Assembly (NCBI RefSeq): GCF_017377775.1
Contig: NZ_JAFVLN010000010.1
Location: forward strand, 62,001-126,000
DNA from: Streptomyces sp. VRA16 Mangrove soil
GTDB lineage: Bacteria; Actinomycetota; Actinomycetes; Streptomycetales; Streptomycetaceae
Direction of reading: 5' to 3'
DNA length: 64,000 bases
Positions 25,599-32,985 of the stretch are shown one piece after another; positions within the stretch are counted from its first letter, which is position 1, and each line of letters begins with the position of its first letter. Position numbers and translations under genes: made by a program. A model generated the notes under the pieces. The model ran no database searches, was not told the DNA's origin, and saw only the letters and a program-made list of their open reading frames with translations.

Positions 25599-25625
25599 TT
25601 GACTTCACAATTGGTCTGGACCAGC
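25599..25625 (+). promoter_or_regulatory. DasR-like operator next to a -35 element
   Basis: TTGACT at 25599-25604 is followed at 25610-25625 by ATTGGTCTGGACCAGC, which differs from the DasR consensus (ACTGGTCTAGACCAGT) at three positions and keeps the TGGTC/GACCA palindrome. This layout is known from N-acetylglucosamine-controlled chitin genes. No gene follows on the plus strand, so the target is unclear. Confidence 0.45.
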
Positions 25626-25640
25626 TTGGAGCCTCGGGAC

Positions 25641-25674
25641 GGGCAGCGTCCCCGCTCCCCCGGCGACGCTGCCC
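25641..25674 (-). terminator. 10-bp hairpin between padR and the zinc-ribbon gene
   Basis: Perfect stem GGGCAGCGTC/GACGCTGCCC with a 14-base loop. It lies 139 bases downstream of the padR stop on the minus strand and 16 bases after the DasR-like site on the plus strand. No T-run. The 443-bp gap (25370-25812) holds nothing else I can identify. Confidence 0.4.
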
Positions 25675-25812
25675 ACACCCCGCCCCTCAGGGCGGGCGCG
25701 TGACACGGGGAGAGGGCGACGGCCGGGACGCGACCGGCACGGCGGCGTACCGGGCCGCACACCGGGCCGCGCGGGACACGCGCGGCGAGCCGGGGGTGAT
25801 CCGCGCCGGGGT

Positions 25813-26355
25813 TCAGTCCAGGGCCCCGGCCCTCGGCTCAGCCCCGGCGACCTGCCGCTGCGCCCACTCGGCCCACTCCGCCTGCATCGCCATGAACCGC
25901 TTGCCCCACTCCAGGGTCAGCCGGCCGTAGACGGACAGGTCGTCGTCGCCCCAGTCCATCGACGCGTCGAAGGACTTCAGTTCGGCGAGGCGGGCGGCCG
26001 CGGACTCGGCGCGGTCGCGCAGGAATCCGCGGGCCTCGTCGCGCTCCACCGTGCCGAGCAGGAAGACGCGCAGCAGGACGTCGTTGCGGCGGTAGCCGTT
26101 GGGGGCCGTCTCCAGGAGCCAGGTGCGCAGTTCGGCGCGGCCCGGGTCCGTGATCGCGTACGTCTTGCGGCCGCGGGCGCCCTCCTCCGCGACCCGGACC
26201 AGACCGGCCGCGTCCAGCTTGGTCAACTCGGTGTACATCTGGCTCTGCGTCGCGGGCCAGACGTTGGCGAGGCTGGTACGGAAGGTACCGAGCATGTCGT
26301 AGCCGCTGGCCGGGCCGTCCGCGAGGAGGCCCAGCAGTGCGTGTCGAAGGCTCAT
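25813..26355 (-). CDS. PadR family transcriptional regulator
   Basis: 180 residues. N-terminal PadR winged helix: MSLRHALLGLLADGPASGYDMLGTF, VWPATQSQMYTELTKLDAAGLVR, GRKTYAITDPGRAELRTWL; then the C-terminal Vir_act_alpha-type helices used for dimerisation. ATG at 26355 is chosen because the PadR domain begins exactly there; an upstream ATG (MQGKLPP) adds a few non-conserved residues. It is divergent from the membrane protein/carotenoid oxygenase pair, with palindromic sites over the shared promoter, so it most likely represses that pair and itself in response to a small ligand. Confidence 0.92.
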   Translation of the reverse strand: MSLRHALLGLLADGPASGYDMLGTFRTSLANVWPATQSQMYTELTKLDAAGLVRVAEEGARGRKTYAITDPGRAELRTWLLETAPNGYRRNDVLLRVFLLGTVERDEARGFLRDRAESAAARLAELKSFDASMDWGDDDLSVYGRLTLEWGKRFMAMQAEWAEWAQRQVAGAEPRAGALD

Positions 26356-26385
26356 GGGGGGCAGCTTACCTTGCACCTTCCACTA

Positions 26386-26424
26386 TTGACATGTCGCGAG
26401 TGGAGCTTCTATCTTCGACATGTC
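26386..26424 (+). promoter_or_regulatory. Promoter with two GACATGTC palindromes (putative PadR operator)
   Basis: TTGACA (26386-26391) and TATCTT (26410-26415) with 18 bp between them form a good housekeeping promoter for the 26506 operon. Identical 8-bp palindromes GACATGTC lie at 26388-26395, overlapping the -35, and 26417-26424, just after the -10. Confidence 0.65.
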
Positions 26425-26505
26425 AGTTCAGGAATGTGGAGCTTCCGAAGCTCGGCAGCGGCCGGAACACCGGCCGCCGGGCCACCTATTCGTCCGGGGG
26501 ACGTC

Positions 26506-27096
26506 ATGGCTTACCTGCGCAGCTTTCTTCCGTGGATCGCCGTCAGCGCGCTGATCGGCTCGATCGACATCCGGTACGCACTGCTCGCCGGGTTCGCCCT
26601 CGCCGTCGTGCTGGCCGCGGGCCAGCGCCGGGCGGGCCGCGCCTGGGACGCGCTGGTGATCGAGGTGAGCGCGGGGGCGTACTTCGCCGTCGCCACGGCC
26701 GCCGCCTTCGCCGCCCCCGGCTCGGACACCGTCGCGCACTACGCGTCCGCCGGGGCGTCCTTGTGGCTGGCGCTCGTCGCCTGGGGCTCGATCGTCATCG
26801 GGCGGCCGTTCACGCTGGGGATCGCGAAGACGCAGGTACCGGAGGAGCTGTGGGGCAACCCCGTCTTCAAGAGGGTCAATGTCGTGATCAGCGCCGTGTG
26901 GGCCGCCTCCTTCACCGTCAGCGGGATCGGCACGGCCTGGCTGCGGCACGCCCGGCCCGAGGACGGCACCGCCCGCACCGTCCTGACCGTCGTCTGCCTC
27001 GTCCTGCCGATCCTGTTCACCGTGCGCTACCCGGAGATCGCCCGCTCCCGCGCCGCCACCGCCGCCGCCGCCGCCCGCAACGGTGCCGACAAGTGA
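26506..27096 (+). CDS. Membrane protein of unknown function, paired with carotenoid oxygenase
   Basis: 196 residues, almost entirely hydrophobic helices: roughly five to six membrane segments (LRSFLPWIAVSALIGSIDI, YALLAGFALAVVLAA, ISAGAYF-type segment at 50-70, SLWLALVAWGSIVIG, VNVVISAVWAASFTVSGIGTAWL, LTVVCLVLPILFTV). No recognised catalytic motif. ATG at 26506 follows GGGGGA. Its stop overlaps the start of the carotenoid oxygenase gene (GTGA), so the two are made together and may act together, for instance in handling a lipophilic substrate. Function unknown. Confidence 0.82.
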   Translation: MAYLRSFLPWIAVSALIGSIDIRYALLAGFALAVVLAAGQRRAGRAWDALVIEVSAGAYFAVATAAAFAAPGSDTVAHYASAGASLWLALVAWGSIVIGRPFTLGIAKTQVPEELWGNPVFKRVNVVISAVWAASFTVSGIGTAWLRHARPEDGTARTVLTVVCLVLPILFTVRYPEIARSRAATAAAAARNGADK

Positions 27097-28427
27097 CCAC
27101 CACCCCCTCCCCCGCCTTTCATCTGGCCGGCAACCACGCCCCCGTCGACGCCGAGCGCACCGCCCACGACCTCCCCGTCACCGGCACCCTGCCGCCGGAG
27201 CTGACCGGCTGGTTCGTGCGCAACGGCCCCAACCCCCGCACCCCGTCCGCCCACTGGTTCCTCGGCGACGGCATGCTGCACACCGTGCGGATCGAGGACG
27301 GACGGGCCGCCTGGTACCGCAACCGCTGGGTGCGCACGAAGGCCTACGAGGATCCGGCGGCACGCCTCTACCGGGCCGACGGGACCCGGGACCTGGCCGT
27401 CGGCCCCGCCAACACCCACGTGGTGCGGCACGCCGGGCGCACCTTCGCCCTCGTCGAGTCGTCGCTGCCGTACGAGATCGCGTGCACCGCCGACGACCTG
27501 ACGACGCTCGGCCCCTACGACTTCGGCGGCCGGCTCGCCGACTCCATGACCGCCCACCCGAAGATCTGCCCCGACACCGGTGAGCTGCACTTCTTCTCGT
27601 ACGGGAGCATCACGCCGCCCTACGTCACCTACCACCGGGCGGACGCACGGGGGCAGTTGACCGTCAGCAGGCCCGTCGACGTCCCGGCGCACGTGATGAT
27701 GCACGACTTCGCGCTCACGTCCCGCCATGTCGTTCTCCTCGACCTGCCCGTCGTCTTCGATCTCCGGAAGGCGGTGAGTGGCGGAGGCGGGATGCCGTAC
27801 GGCTTCGATCCGGGGCACGGAGCGCGGATCGGGCTGCTGCGGCGCGACGATCCGTACGGGAAGGTCGTGTGGTGCGAGATCGAGCCCTGCTACGTCTTCC
27901 ACACCCTCAACGCGCACGAGGACGCGGCCGGACGCGTCGTCCTGCACGGCGTGCGGTACCCGCACCTGTGGTGGGAGGGGCACGACCACCCCGCCTCGCA
28001 TCTGTGGCGGTGGACGCTCGACCCGGTCACCGCAGAAGTCCGCGAGGAGCAACTCGACGACCGGGACTGCGAGTTCCCGCGCATCGACGACCGGCTGGCG
28101 GGACGCGAGGCCGCGTACGGGTACGCGGTCGACGCCGGGGACGCCGAGCACGGCGGGACGCTGCTGCGGTACGGCCTGCGCGGCGATGTCACCGCGGAGA
28201 CCTTCGCGTTCGGGCCCGGCCGGGTCCCCGGCGAGGCCGTGCACGTGCCCGGCGGATGGCTGATGACGTACGTGCACGACCACGCCACCGGGCTCGGCGA
28301 ACTCGTCGTGCTCGCCGCCGACCGGATCGCCGAGGGACCCGTCGCGCGCGTCCACCTCCCCTGGCGGGTGCCGTACGGCTTCCACGGGAACTGGCTGCCG
28401 GACGACGCCCGGGGCGCTTCCGTCTAG
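27093..28427 (+). CDS. Carotenoid cleavage oxygenase family protein
   Basis: 444 residues, seven-bladed propeller iron enzyme. The four Fe(II)-binding His are visible in order: MTAHPKICP, HVMMHDFALT, VFHTLNAHED and, at the C-terminus, PYGFHGNWLP. N-terminal LPPELTGWFVRNGPNP and FLGDGMLHTVRI match the family. It cleaves a C=C bond with O2; candidate substrates are carotenoids, apocarotenoids or stilbenes, not decidable here. GTG at 27093 overlaps the membrane-protein stop. Expression is probably controlled by the adjacent PadR, a regulator family often tied to phenolic compounds, which makes a stilbene or phenylpropanoid substrate worth testing. Confidence 0.93.
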   Translation: MTTTPSPAFHLAGNHAPVDAERTAHDLPVTGTLPPELTGWFVRNGPNPRTPSAHWFLGDGMLHTVRIEDGRAAWYRNRWVRTKAYEDPAARLYRADGTRDLAVGPANTHVVRHAGRTFALVESSLPYEIACTADDLTTLGPYDFGGRLADSMTAHPKICPDTGELHFFSYGSITPPYVTYHRADARGQLTVSRPVDVPAHVMMHDFALTSRHVVLLDLPVVFDLRKAVSGGGGMPYGFDPGHGARIGLLRRDDPYGKVVWCEIEPCYVFHTLNAHEDAAGRVVLHGVRYPHLWWEGHDHPASHLWRWTLDPVTAEVREEQLDDRDCEFPRIDDRLAGREAAYGYAVDAGDAEHGGTLLRYGLRGDVTAETFAFGPGRVPGEAVHVPGGWLMTYVHDHATGLGELVVLAADRIAEGPVARVHLPWRVPYGFHGNWLPDDARGASV

Positions 28428-29740
28428 AACACGTCGGCCCAGGGCACGTCCCAGATCTGCTTCACGCACAGCACGACGAAGAGCAGGCCCGCGATCGCCA
28501 GCATGCCGTTGCTCAGCCAGCCGTTGCGCCAACTCGCGGGTGTGCGGCTGGAGTTGAGCAGCCACACCAGCGTCAGTGCCAGGAACGGCATGAAGGCGGC
28601 GCCCAGCACCCCGTACAGGATCACCAGGCGGAACGGCTGGCCCTGGAAGAGCAGCACGATCGGCGGGAACGTCAGCCAGAGCAGATACGCCCGGAACGGC
28701 CAGCCCTTCTCCCGGTCGCCGCGGGCGACCTCCTCGCCCGTGACCCGCGCGCTGCGGTAGCGCTCCACGAAGTCCGCGAACATCAGGCTCACTCCGTGCC
28801 AGACGCCGATGAGCGAGGTGAACGACGTGGCGAAGAAGCCGATCAGGAACAGCTTGGCGGTGGCCGTGCCGTACTGGTCCTCCAGGATCGCCGTCAGATC
28901 CAGAAGTCCCTTGTCACCGCCGGCGATCGAGGTGTGCGAGGCGTGCAGCATCTCCGCGCCGACGAAGAGCATGGCGACGACGAAGATGCCCGTCGTGATG
29001 TAGGCGACCCGGTTGTCCAGGCGCATCACCTTCATCCATGACGTGTTCGTCCAGCCCTTGGCGTTGACCCAGTACCCGTACGCGGCCAGCGTGATGGTGC
29101 CGCCGACGCCGCCGATCAGGCCCAGGGTGTTGAGGACGGAGTCCTTCTCGTCGGGGAGCACGGGGAGCAGGCCCGCGAAGGCGTCGCCCAGGTTCGGGGT
29201 GACCCGGATCGCGAGATAGACGGTGACCAGGAACATGACGCCCACCAGGACCGTCATGACCTTCTCGAAGACCGCGTACTTGTTGAACCAGACGAAGACG
29301 AGGCCGACCAGACCGCAGAGGATCGCCCACGGCTTGATCGACCAGTCCGCCGGGAACGCGTCGGGCCACAGCGCCTGGAGCGGGAGCGCGCTCGACGACA
29401 TCGCGGCCGCGCCGTACACGAAGCCCCAGACGATCACGTAGATCACGAAGAAGTACGTGGTCCAGCGGCCGAGACTGGCCCAGCCGTCGAAGAGGGTGCG
29501 GCCGGTGGCCAGGTGCCAGCGGCCCGCCGCCTCCGCCAGGCTGATCTTGACGACACAGCCGATGATCGCGGCCCACAGGAGGGTGTAGCCGAAGTTGCTG
29601 CCCGCGATCAGCGTCGCGACGAGATCGCCCGCGCCGACGCCCGTCGCGGCGACCACGATGCCGGGGCCGATGTACTTCCAGCTGGACTTGCGGGGTTGGT
29701 TGCGTTCGGTGGTTGCCGAGGTGCCCTTGGTGTCCGCCAT
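28424..29740 (-). CDS. NRAMP-superfamily transporter lacking the canonical metal-binding motifs
   Basis: 438 residues with about eleven membrane helices. Opening KYIGPGIVVAATGVGAGDLVATLIAGSNFG matches NRAMP TM1, but the DPGN motif that binds Mn/Fe is replaced by GAGD; the TM6 region (GGVGGTITLAAYGYWVNAKGW) lacks MPH. It therefore belongs to the divergent NRAMP-related branch whose cargo may be Mg or another solute. ATG at 29740 (MADTKG) fits the family; no good ribosome binding site. The stop overlaps the carotenoid oxygenase stop region, convergent. Single gene. Confidence 0.88.
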   Translation of the reverse strand: MADTKGTSATTERNQPRKSSWKYIGPGIVVAATGVGAGDLVATLIAGSNFGYTLLWAAIIGCVVKISLAEAAGRWHLATGRTLFDGWASLGRWTTYFFVIYVIVWGFVYGAAAMSSSALPLQALWPDAFPADWSIKPWAILCGLVGLVFVWFNKYAVFEKVMTVLVGVMFLVTVYLAIRVTPNLGDAFAGLLPVLPDEKDSVLNTLGLIGGVGGTITLAAYGYWVNAKGWTNTSWMKVMRLDNRVAYITTGIFVVAMLFVGAEMLHASHTSIAGGDKGLLDLTAILEDQYGTATAKLFLIGFFATSFTSLIGVWHGVSLMFADFVERYRSARVTGEEVARGDREKGWPFRAYLLWLTFPPIVLLFQGQPFRLVILYGVLGAAFMPFLALTLVWLLNSSRTPASWRNGWLSNGMLAIAGLLFVVLCVKQIWDVPWADVF

Positions 29741-29792
29741 GAACACCAAGGGTGCGTAAAGTGCCCCCGCTGGCAAGGGGGCGGGCAGGAAC

Positions 29793-30374
29793 TCAGTCCT
29801 CGAAGTAGGCGTCCAGCGCCCTGTCGAGGGTGTCCTCCCACTCCTTGAGGCGGGACTTGTCCGGGGCCTCGACGTCGTTCGGGTACCAGCGGCTGTTGGG
29901 CGTGTGGACCGTCACCGTGAGGCGCTTGCGGGCGGAGCCGACCTCGACCGCGCTGATCTCGTCCCAGGTGAAGTCGGCCTCCTGGTCGTCCAGCGTGAAG
30001 CGGATGCCGGTGGCGTCGACCGTGATGGAGCCGCGCCGGTCCTTGGCCTCCAGGGTGACGTCCTCGGTGGCGTCCTCGTCGGCGTCTTCCGTGGCGTCCT
30101 CGGAGGCGTCGTCCTTCGCGCCCTCGGAGTCCTGCGGCCCGGAGTCCTCCTCCGCGGCGTCCCCGGGCTCGGCCTCCTCGGGTTCGGGGGCCTTCTTCTC
30201 CAGGGAGGGCTTGCGCGTCGTCACCTCCTCCGCGGTCTCGTCTGCTTCCTCGACCGTGGCCTCGGCGTCCTCGACAACCGTCTCGTCGGCCTCCCTGGCC
30301 GGAGACGTCAGGCCGGGGACGAACGCCGGGTCGAAACCGGCGCCGGCGACGGGCGTGACCTTCTGACTGTCCAT
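29793..30374 (-). CDS. Acidic protein with C-terminal PH-like domain
   Basis: 193 residues. The first ~105 are highly acidic and disordered with repeats of the type EDATEDADEDATED, then a compact beta domain (GSITVDATGIRFTLDDQEADFTWDEISAVEVGSARKRLTVTVHT) resembling the PH-like fold of many Streptomyces proteins, and a terminal helix (RLKEWEDTLDRALDAYFED). No signal peptide. ATG at 30374; an earlier in-frame ATG exists. Function unknown; the acidic tail suggests interaction with a basic partner. Diverges from a small membrane protein. Confidence 0.8.
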   Translation of the reverse strand: MDSQKVTPVAGAGFDPAFVPGLTSPAREADETVVEDAEATVEEADETAEEVTTRKPSLEKKAPEPEEAEPGDAAEEDSGPQDSEGAKDDASEDATEDADEDATEDVTLEAKDRRGSITVDATGIRFTLDDQEADFTWDEISAVEVGSARKRLTVTVHTPNSRWYPNDVEAPDKSRLKEWEDTLDRALDAYFED

Positions 30375-30507
30375 GCGCTGCTCCACGGGCCGAAGTATGG
30401 CGGACGAGCCTGTGTCACGCCTCCCCCGGGCCCTCACGTCCTGGTCACAAAGCACGGACTTCGGGACAAGTGCCCGTCCGCGCGGGCCCGTTGGCATGAT
30501 GACCGGG

Positions 30508-30873
30508 ATGAATTCCACCGTCGTACCTGGGCCGGTCCGCCGCGGGATGCTCGTCGCGGCCGCCGTGTCGGCCGTGATCTCGGCCGTGCTGCTGGTCGCG
30601 CACGTCTCCTTCGACGGGGACACGTTCCGGCACTGCGCGTATCTGGGCCCCTCGACGCGGATGTACGTGACCGCGTGGGCGGGCCCGGTGTGCAGCCTGG
30701 CCGCCCTGGTCCTGACGGTCCGCGGCGGCCAGCGCCGCACCGGCGCCGGCGTGGCGCTGGTCTGCCTGAGCGTGCTGCTGCTGGCCGTCCAGCTGCTCGC
30801 CCTGTACTGGGTGTACCGGCCCGACCCGTCGGGCGGCACCGGCTGCTCGGGGCTCGCCGCGCTCCTCGCGTAA
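30508..30873 (+). CDS. Small membrane protein
   Basis: About 121 residues with three membrane helices (MLVAAAVSAVISAVLLVAHV, YVTAWAGPVCSLAALVLTV, VALVCLSVLLLAVQLLALYWVY), Cys residues in the first loop and near the C-terminus. Starts at 30496, 30499 and 30508 are all ATG in frame; I use 30508 (MNSTVVPG) arbitrarily. No family recognised; many Streptomyces carry such lone small membrane proteins. Confidence 0.7.
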   Translation: MNSTVVPGPVRRGMLVAAAVSAVISAVLLVAHVSFDGDTFRHCAYLGPSTRMYVTAWAGPVCSLAALVLTVRGGQRRTGAGVALVCLSVLLLAVQLLALYWVYRPDPSGGTGCSGLAALLA

Positions 30874-30909
30874 GCGTGCGGGGCGCCGGACGGGCGCCCC
30901 GCACCACCG

Positions 30910-31098
30910 CTACACGAACAGGCTGACCACGCCCGCGACCGCGAACCCGGCCACCGACAGGACCGACTCCAGGACCGTCCAGGTGCGCAGGGTGTCGCGC
31001 TCGGAGATGCCGAAGTACTTGGCGACCATCCAGCTGCATCCATTGGCGCGCTCCGCGCGCGGGCGCCGTCGTTGACGTGCGAGGCGAAGGTGACTCCG
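30910..31098 (-). pseudogene. 3' remnant of a GntP-family permease gene
   Basis: Only the last ~60 residues remain. GGVTFASHVND matches the conserved SHVND block before the final helix of GntP permeases, and WMVAKYFGISERDTLRTWTVLESVLSVAGFAVAGVVSLFV matches the C-terminus. The two pieces are in different frames, separated by a ~35-base palindromic, GC-rich insertion where the family has about nine bases. The upstream ~85% of the gene is absent, replaced by a TnpB element. In related clusters a GntP permease follows ridA, so this was probably the D-amino-acid/gluconate-type transporter of the locus. Confidence 0.75.
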
Positions 31099-31330
31099 CC
31101 CACCGATGAACGGGGGCTTCCTGCGAAACCGGTCAAGCTGCTTCACAGAGGACCAGCCCGGCCCTGTGGTTGATGTTGAGTGCACCGACGCGGTCGGCGT
31201 GCTCGATGAGTCCGCATGCGACGCAGGCGAAAGTCTCCCCACTACGGTTGTCCCCACTCACATGCCCACATGACGGATCGGGGCAGGTGCGGGACGTGTT
31301 GCGGGCGTCCACCGGAACAACGCGGCGACC
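31097..31330 (-). ncRNA. Candidate omega RNA at the TnpB element right end
   Basis: TnpB guide RNAs are known to be encoded by the 3' end of tnpB plus the element's right end. Here the sequence after the stop forms a hairpin (arms around 31099-31106 and 31112-31118) and then passes directly into gntP sequence, so that flank would be the guide. Extent and activity are inferred. Confidence 0.35.
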
Positions 31331-32350
31331 AGCACTTTCAGCCTTGTGCGCCAGGATGTTCAGGAAGATTCCCCAGCCCGCGTCGAGAATGCTGCGGTTG
31401 AGCCCGGTCTTTGCCGCAGCGCCGTTCGGAAGGAACATGCCCGGCTGGTCTGTGTCCGGCCGCGCTTTGGGGGCGCTGGTCATGTCGGCGATGTTCAGCA
31501 CCTCGTGGCCGATCACGTCGGCGTCGGCCACGACGAAGTTGGCCGCCTTGTGAGCGAAGTCCTGGCGCTGACGCCGGATCCTGGCGTGCAGTTCAGCGAC
31601 CTTGTACGCTGCGGCCCGGTGCTTCTTCGTTCGGTCTTTCACCTTCTTCCGCTTGGGGAACGCGTCGAGGGCCCGCTGGGCGGCCGCCAGTTCGTCAGCC
31701 GCCTTCGCCAGAAAGCGCGGATTCTCCACGTGGACGCCGTCGCTGGTGGTCAGGAAGTGCGTAACGCCCATATCGATACCGATCCGGCGCCCTGTGACCG
31801 TGAGCGGCTCGGCGCCCACGTTGTCGCAGGCAAGTACGACGTACCAGCGACGCCGCTCCCGCTTGATGCTGATCGTCTTGACACGCCCCTTCACCGGACG
31901 GTGCTGGTGCACGCGCACATGCCCGACGCCTTGCAGGCGCACTCGGGTCTGCCGCTCATTCGGAGTGGAGTCCCAGCGGCAGCCGTCACCGTCTCTCGGA
32001 AAAACCACGGTGTCGAAGTGCCCGGCGCCCTTGAAGCGCGGGTATCCCGGCTTCTCTCCAGCTTTCACACGACGGAAGAACGCGGCAAACGCTCCATCCA
32101 GGCGACGCAGGGTGGCCTGCTGGCTGGAGAACGACCAGCGCCCCTGCCGCTCGGGGTCAGCCGACCGGATCTCTTTCAACTGTGCGGACTGGTCCCCGTA
32201 CGTGATGCTCGTCCTGGAAGCGTGCTGGTACGCGTCACGGCGTTCCTGCAAGGCGCCGTTGTACAGGGAGCAATGGTCGGCGAGCATCGCCCGCAAGGCA
32301 ACTTCTTGCCGCACCGTGGGGCGAATGAGGAACTTGTAGGCGCGGATCAC
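31133..32350 (-). CDS. tnpB: RNA-guided endonuclease TnpB
   Basis: 405 residues. N-terminal helix-turn-helix-like start VIRAYKFLIRPTVRQE with YNGALQERRDAY; RuvC nuclease residues are all present: Asp in RIGIDMGVTHFLTT, Glu in VIGHEVLNIADM and Asp in EHADRVGALNIN. The zinc ribbon has CPDPSCG and CVACG. So the protein looks intact and active. GTG at 32350 follows AAGGGGAAC; the longer frame upstream is unlikely. TnpB, ancestor of Cas12, cuts DNA matching its omega RNA and helps retain the element. Same strand as the permease remnant and the ridA operon. Confidence 0.93.
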   Translation of the reverse strand: MIRAYKFLIRPTVRQEVALRAMLADHCSLYNGALQERRDAYQHASRTSITYGDQSAQLKEIRSADPERQGRWSFSSQQATLRRLDGAFAAFFRRVKAGEKPGYPRFKGAGHFDTVVFPRDGDGCRWDSTPNERQTRVRLQGVGHVRVHQHRPVKGRVKTISIKRERRRWYVVLACDNVGAEPLTVTGRRIGIDMGVTHFLTTSDGVHVENPRFLAKAADELAAAQRALDAFPKRKKVKDRTKKHRAAAYKVAELHARIRRQRQDFAHKAANFVVADADVIGHEVLNIADMTSAPKARPDTDQPGMFLPNGAAAKTGLNRSILDAGWGIFLNILAHKAESAGRRVVPVDARNTSRTCPDPSCGHVSGDNRSGETFACVACGLIEHADRVGALNINHRAGLVLCEAA

Positions 32351-32436
32351 GCTGTTCCCCCTTCCCCCTGTGTCCATGGACGGCTACACGAGCAAACCTA
32401 AGCACCGCGTACACCTCCCGCCGGCACAATCGTCCA

Positions 32437-32474
32437 GTGCCCCTCGTGTGGGTGACCAGGCACACGAGGGGCAC
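32437..32474 (-). terminator. Perfect 14-bp hairpin after ridA
   Basis: Arms 32437-32450 and 32461-32474 (GTGCCCCTCGTGTG and its complement), 10-base loop. It lies about 100 bases downstream of the ridA stop and would end the ridA operon transcript, or it may be a left-end structure of the TnpB element. No T-run. Confidence 0.55.
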
Positions 32475-32574
32475 CCCGTCTGAAGTCCACGACCCACCGC
32501 GCTCGGGGAGCGGGTGGGCCGTGCCGTGACGACGAGCGGCTTGCTGGTGGTTCAGAGGAGGTGCCCGGCGGGCG

Positions 32575-32985
32575 TCAGCTCAGGACGGCGAGCGCGTCGA
32601 TCTCGATGAGCAGGCCCTTCGGGAGCCCGACGTAGACGGTCGTGCGGGCGGCGGCCGGGGCCTTCAGGCCCTGCTCCTCGAAGTACGCGTTGTAGATCTC
32701 GTTCATCTCCGCGAAGTGGTCCACGTCCGTGAGGTAGACGCGCATCATCATGACGTCGTCCCAGGTGGCGCCGCCCTCTTCGAGGATCGCCTTGACGTTG
32801 GCGAACGTCTGGAGGGTCTGCTCGCGCAGGGTCGGGCCCGCGGGGGTCGGGGCCTGGCCCTCGACGGCCGGGAGGAAGCCGACCTGGCCGGCGACCTGAA
32901 GGATGTTGCCCTTCTTGACGCCGTGGGAGAACTTCGCGGGCGGGGTGGTGTGGGTGGCCGGGGTGAGCGCGATCTTCTCGGTCAT
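32575..32985 (-). CDS. ridA: RidA family reactive-intermediate deaminase
   Basis: 136 residues of the YjgF/YER057c/UK114 fold: PPAKFSHGVKKGNILQVAGQVGF, LREQTLQTFANVKAILEEGGATWDDVMMMRVYLTDVDHFAEMNEIY, and the C-terminal ARTTVYVGLPKGLLIEIDALAV with the catalytic-loop Arg (AARTTV). RidA hydrolyses 2-aminoacrylate and related imines released by PLP enzymes, matching the PLP-dependent deaminase across the divergent promoter. ATG at 32985 overlaps the iclR stop (ATGA). Last gene of the kinase-iclR-ridA unit. Confidence 0.93.
   Translation of the reverse strand: MTEKIALTPATHTTPPAKFSHGVKKGNILQVAGQVGFLPAVEGQAPTPAGPTLREQTLQTFANVKAILEEGGATWDDVMMMRVYLTDVDHFAEMNEIYNAYFEEQGLKAPAAARTTVYVGLPKGLLIEIDALAVLS

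Larger units (their letters stand above)
31097..32400 (-). mobile_element. IS605/IS1341-type element carrying tnpB only
   Basis: tnpB without a tnpA. The right end is set by the hairpin after tnpB and the switch to gntP sequence at about 31097; the left end cannot be fixed from one sequence and lies between the tnpB start and the ridA stop. It occupies the place of most of a permease gene. Confidence 0.6.

Noticed and set aside
32351..32574. 5' part of the gntP permease upstream of tnpB
   Set aside because: No permease-like sequence found between ridA and tnpB in any frame, so I treat that part of the gene as deleted.
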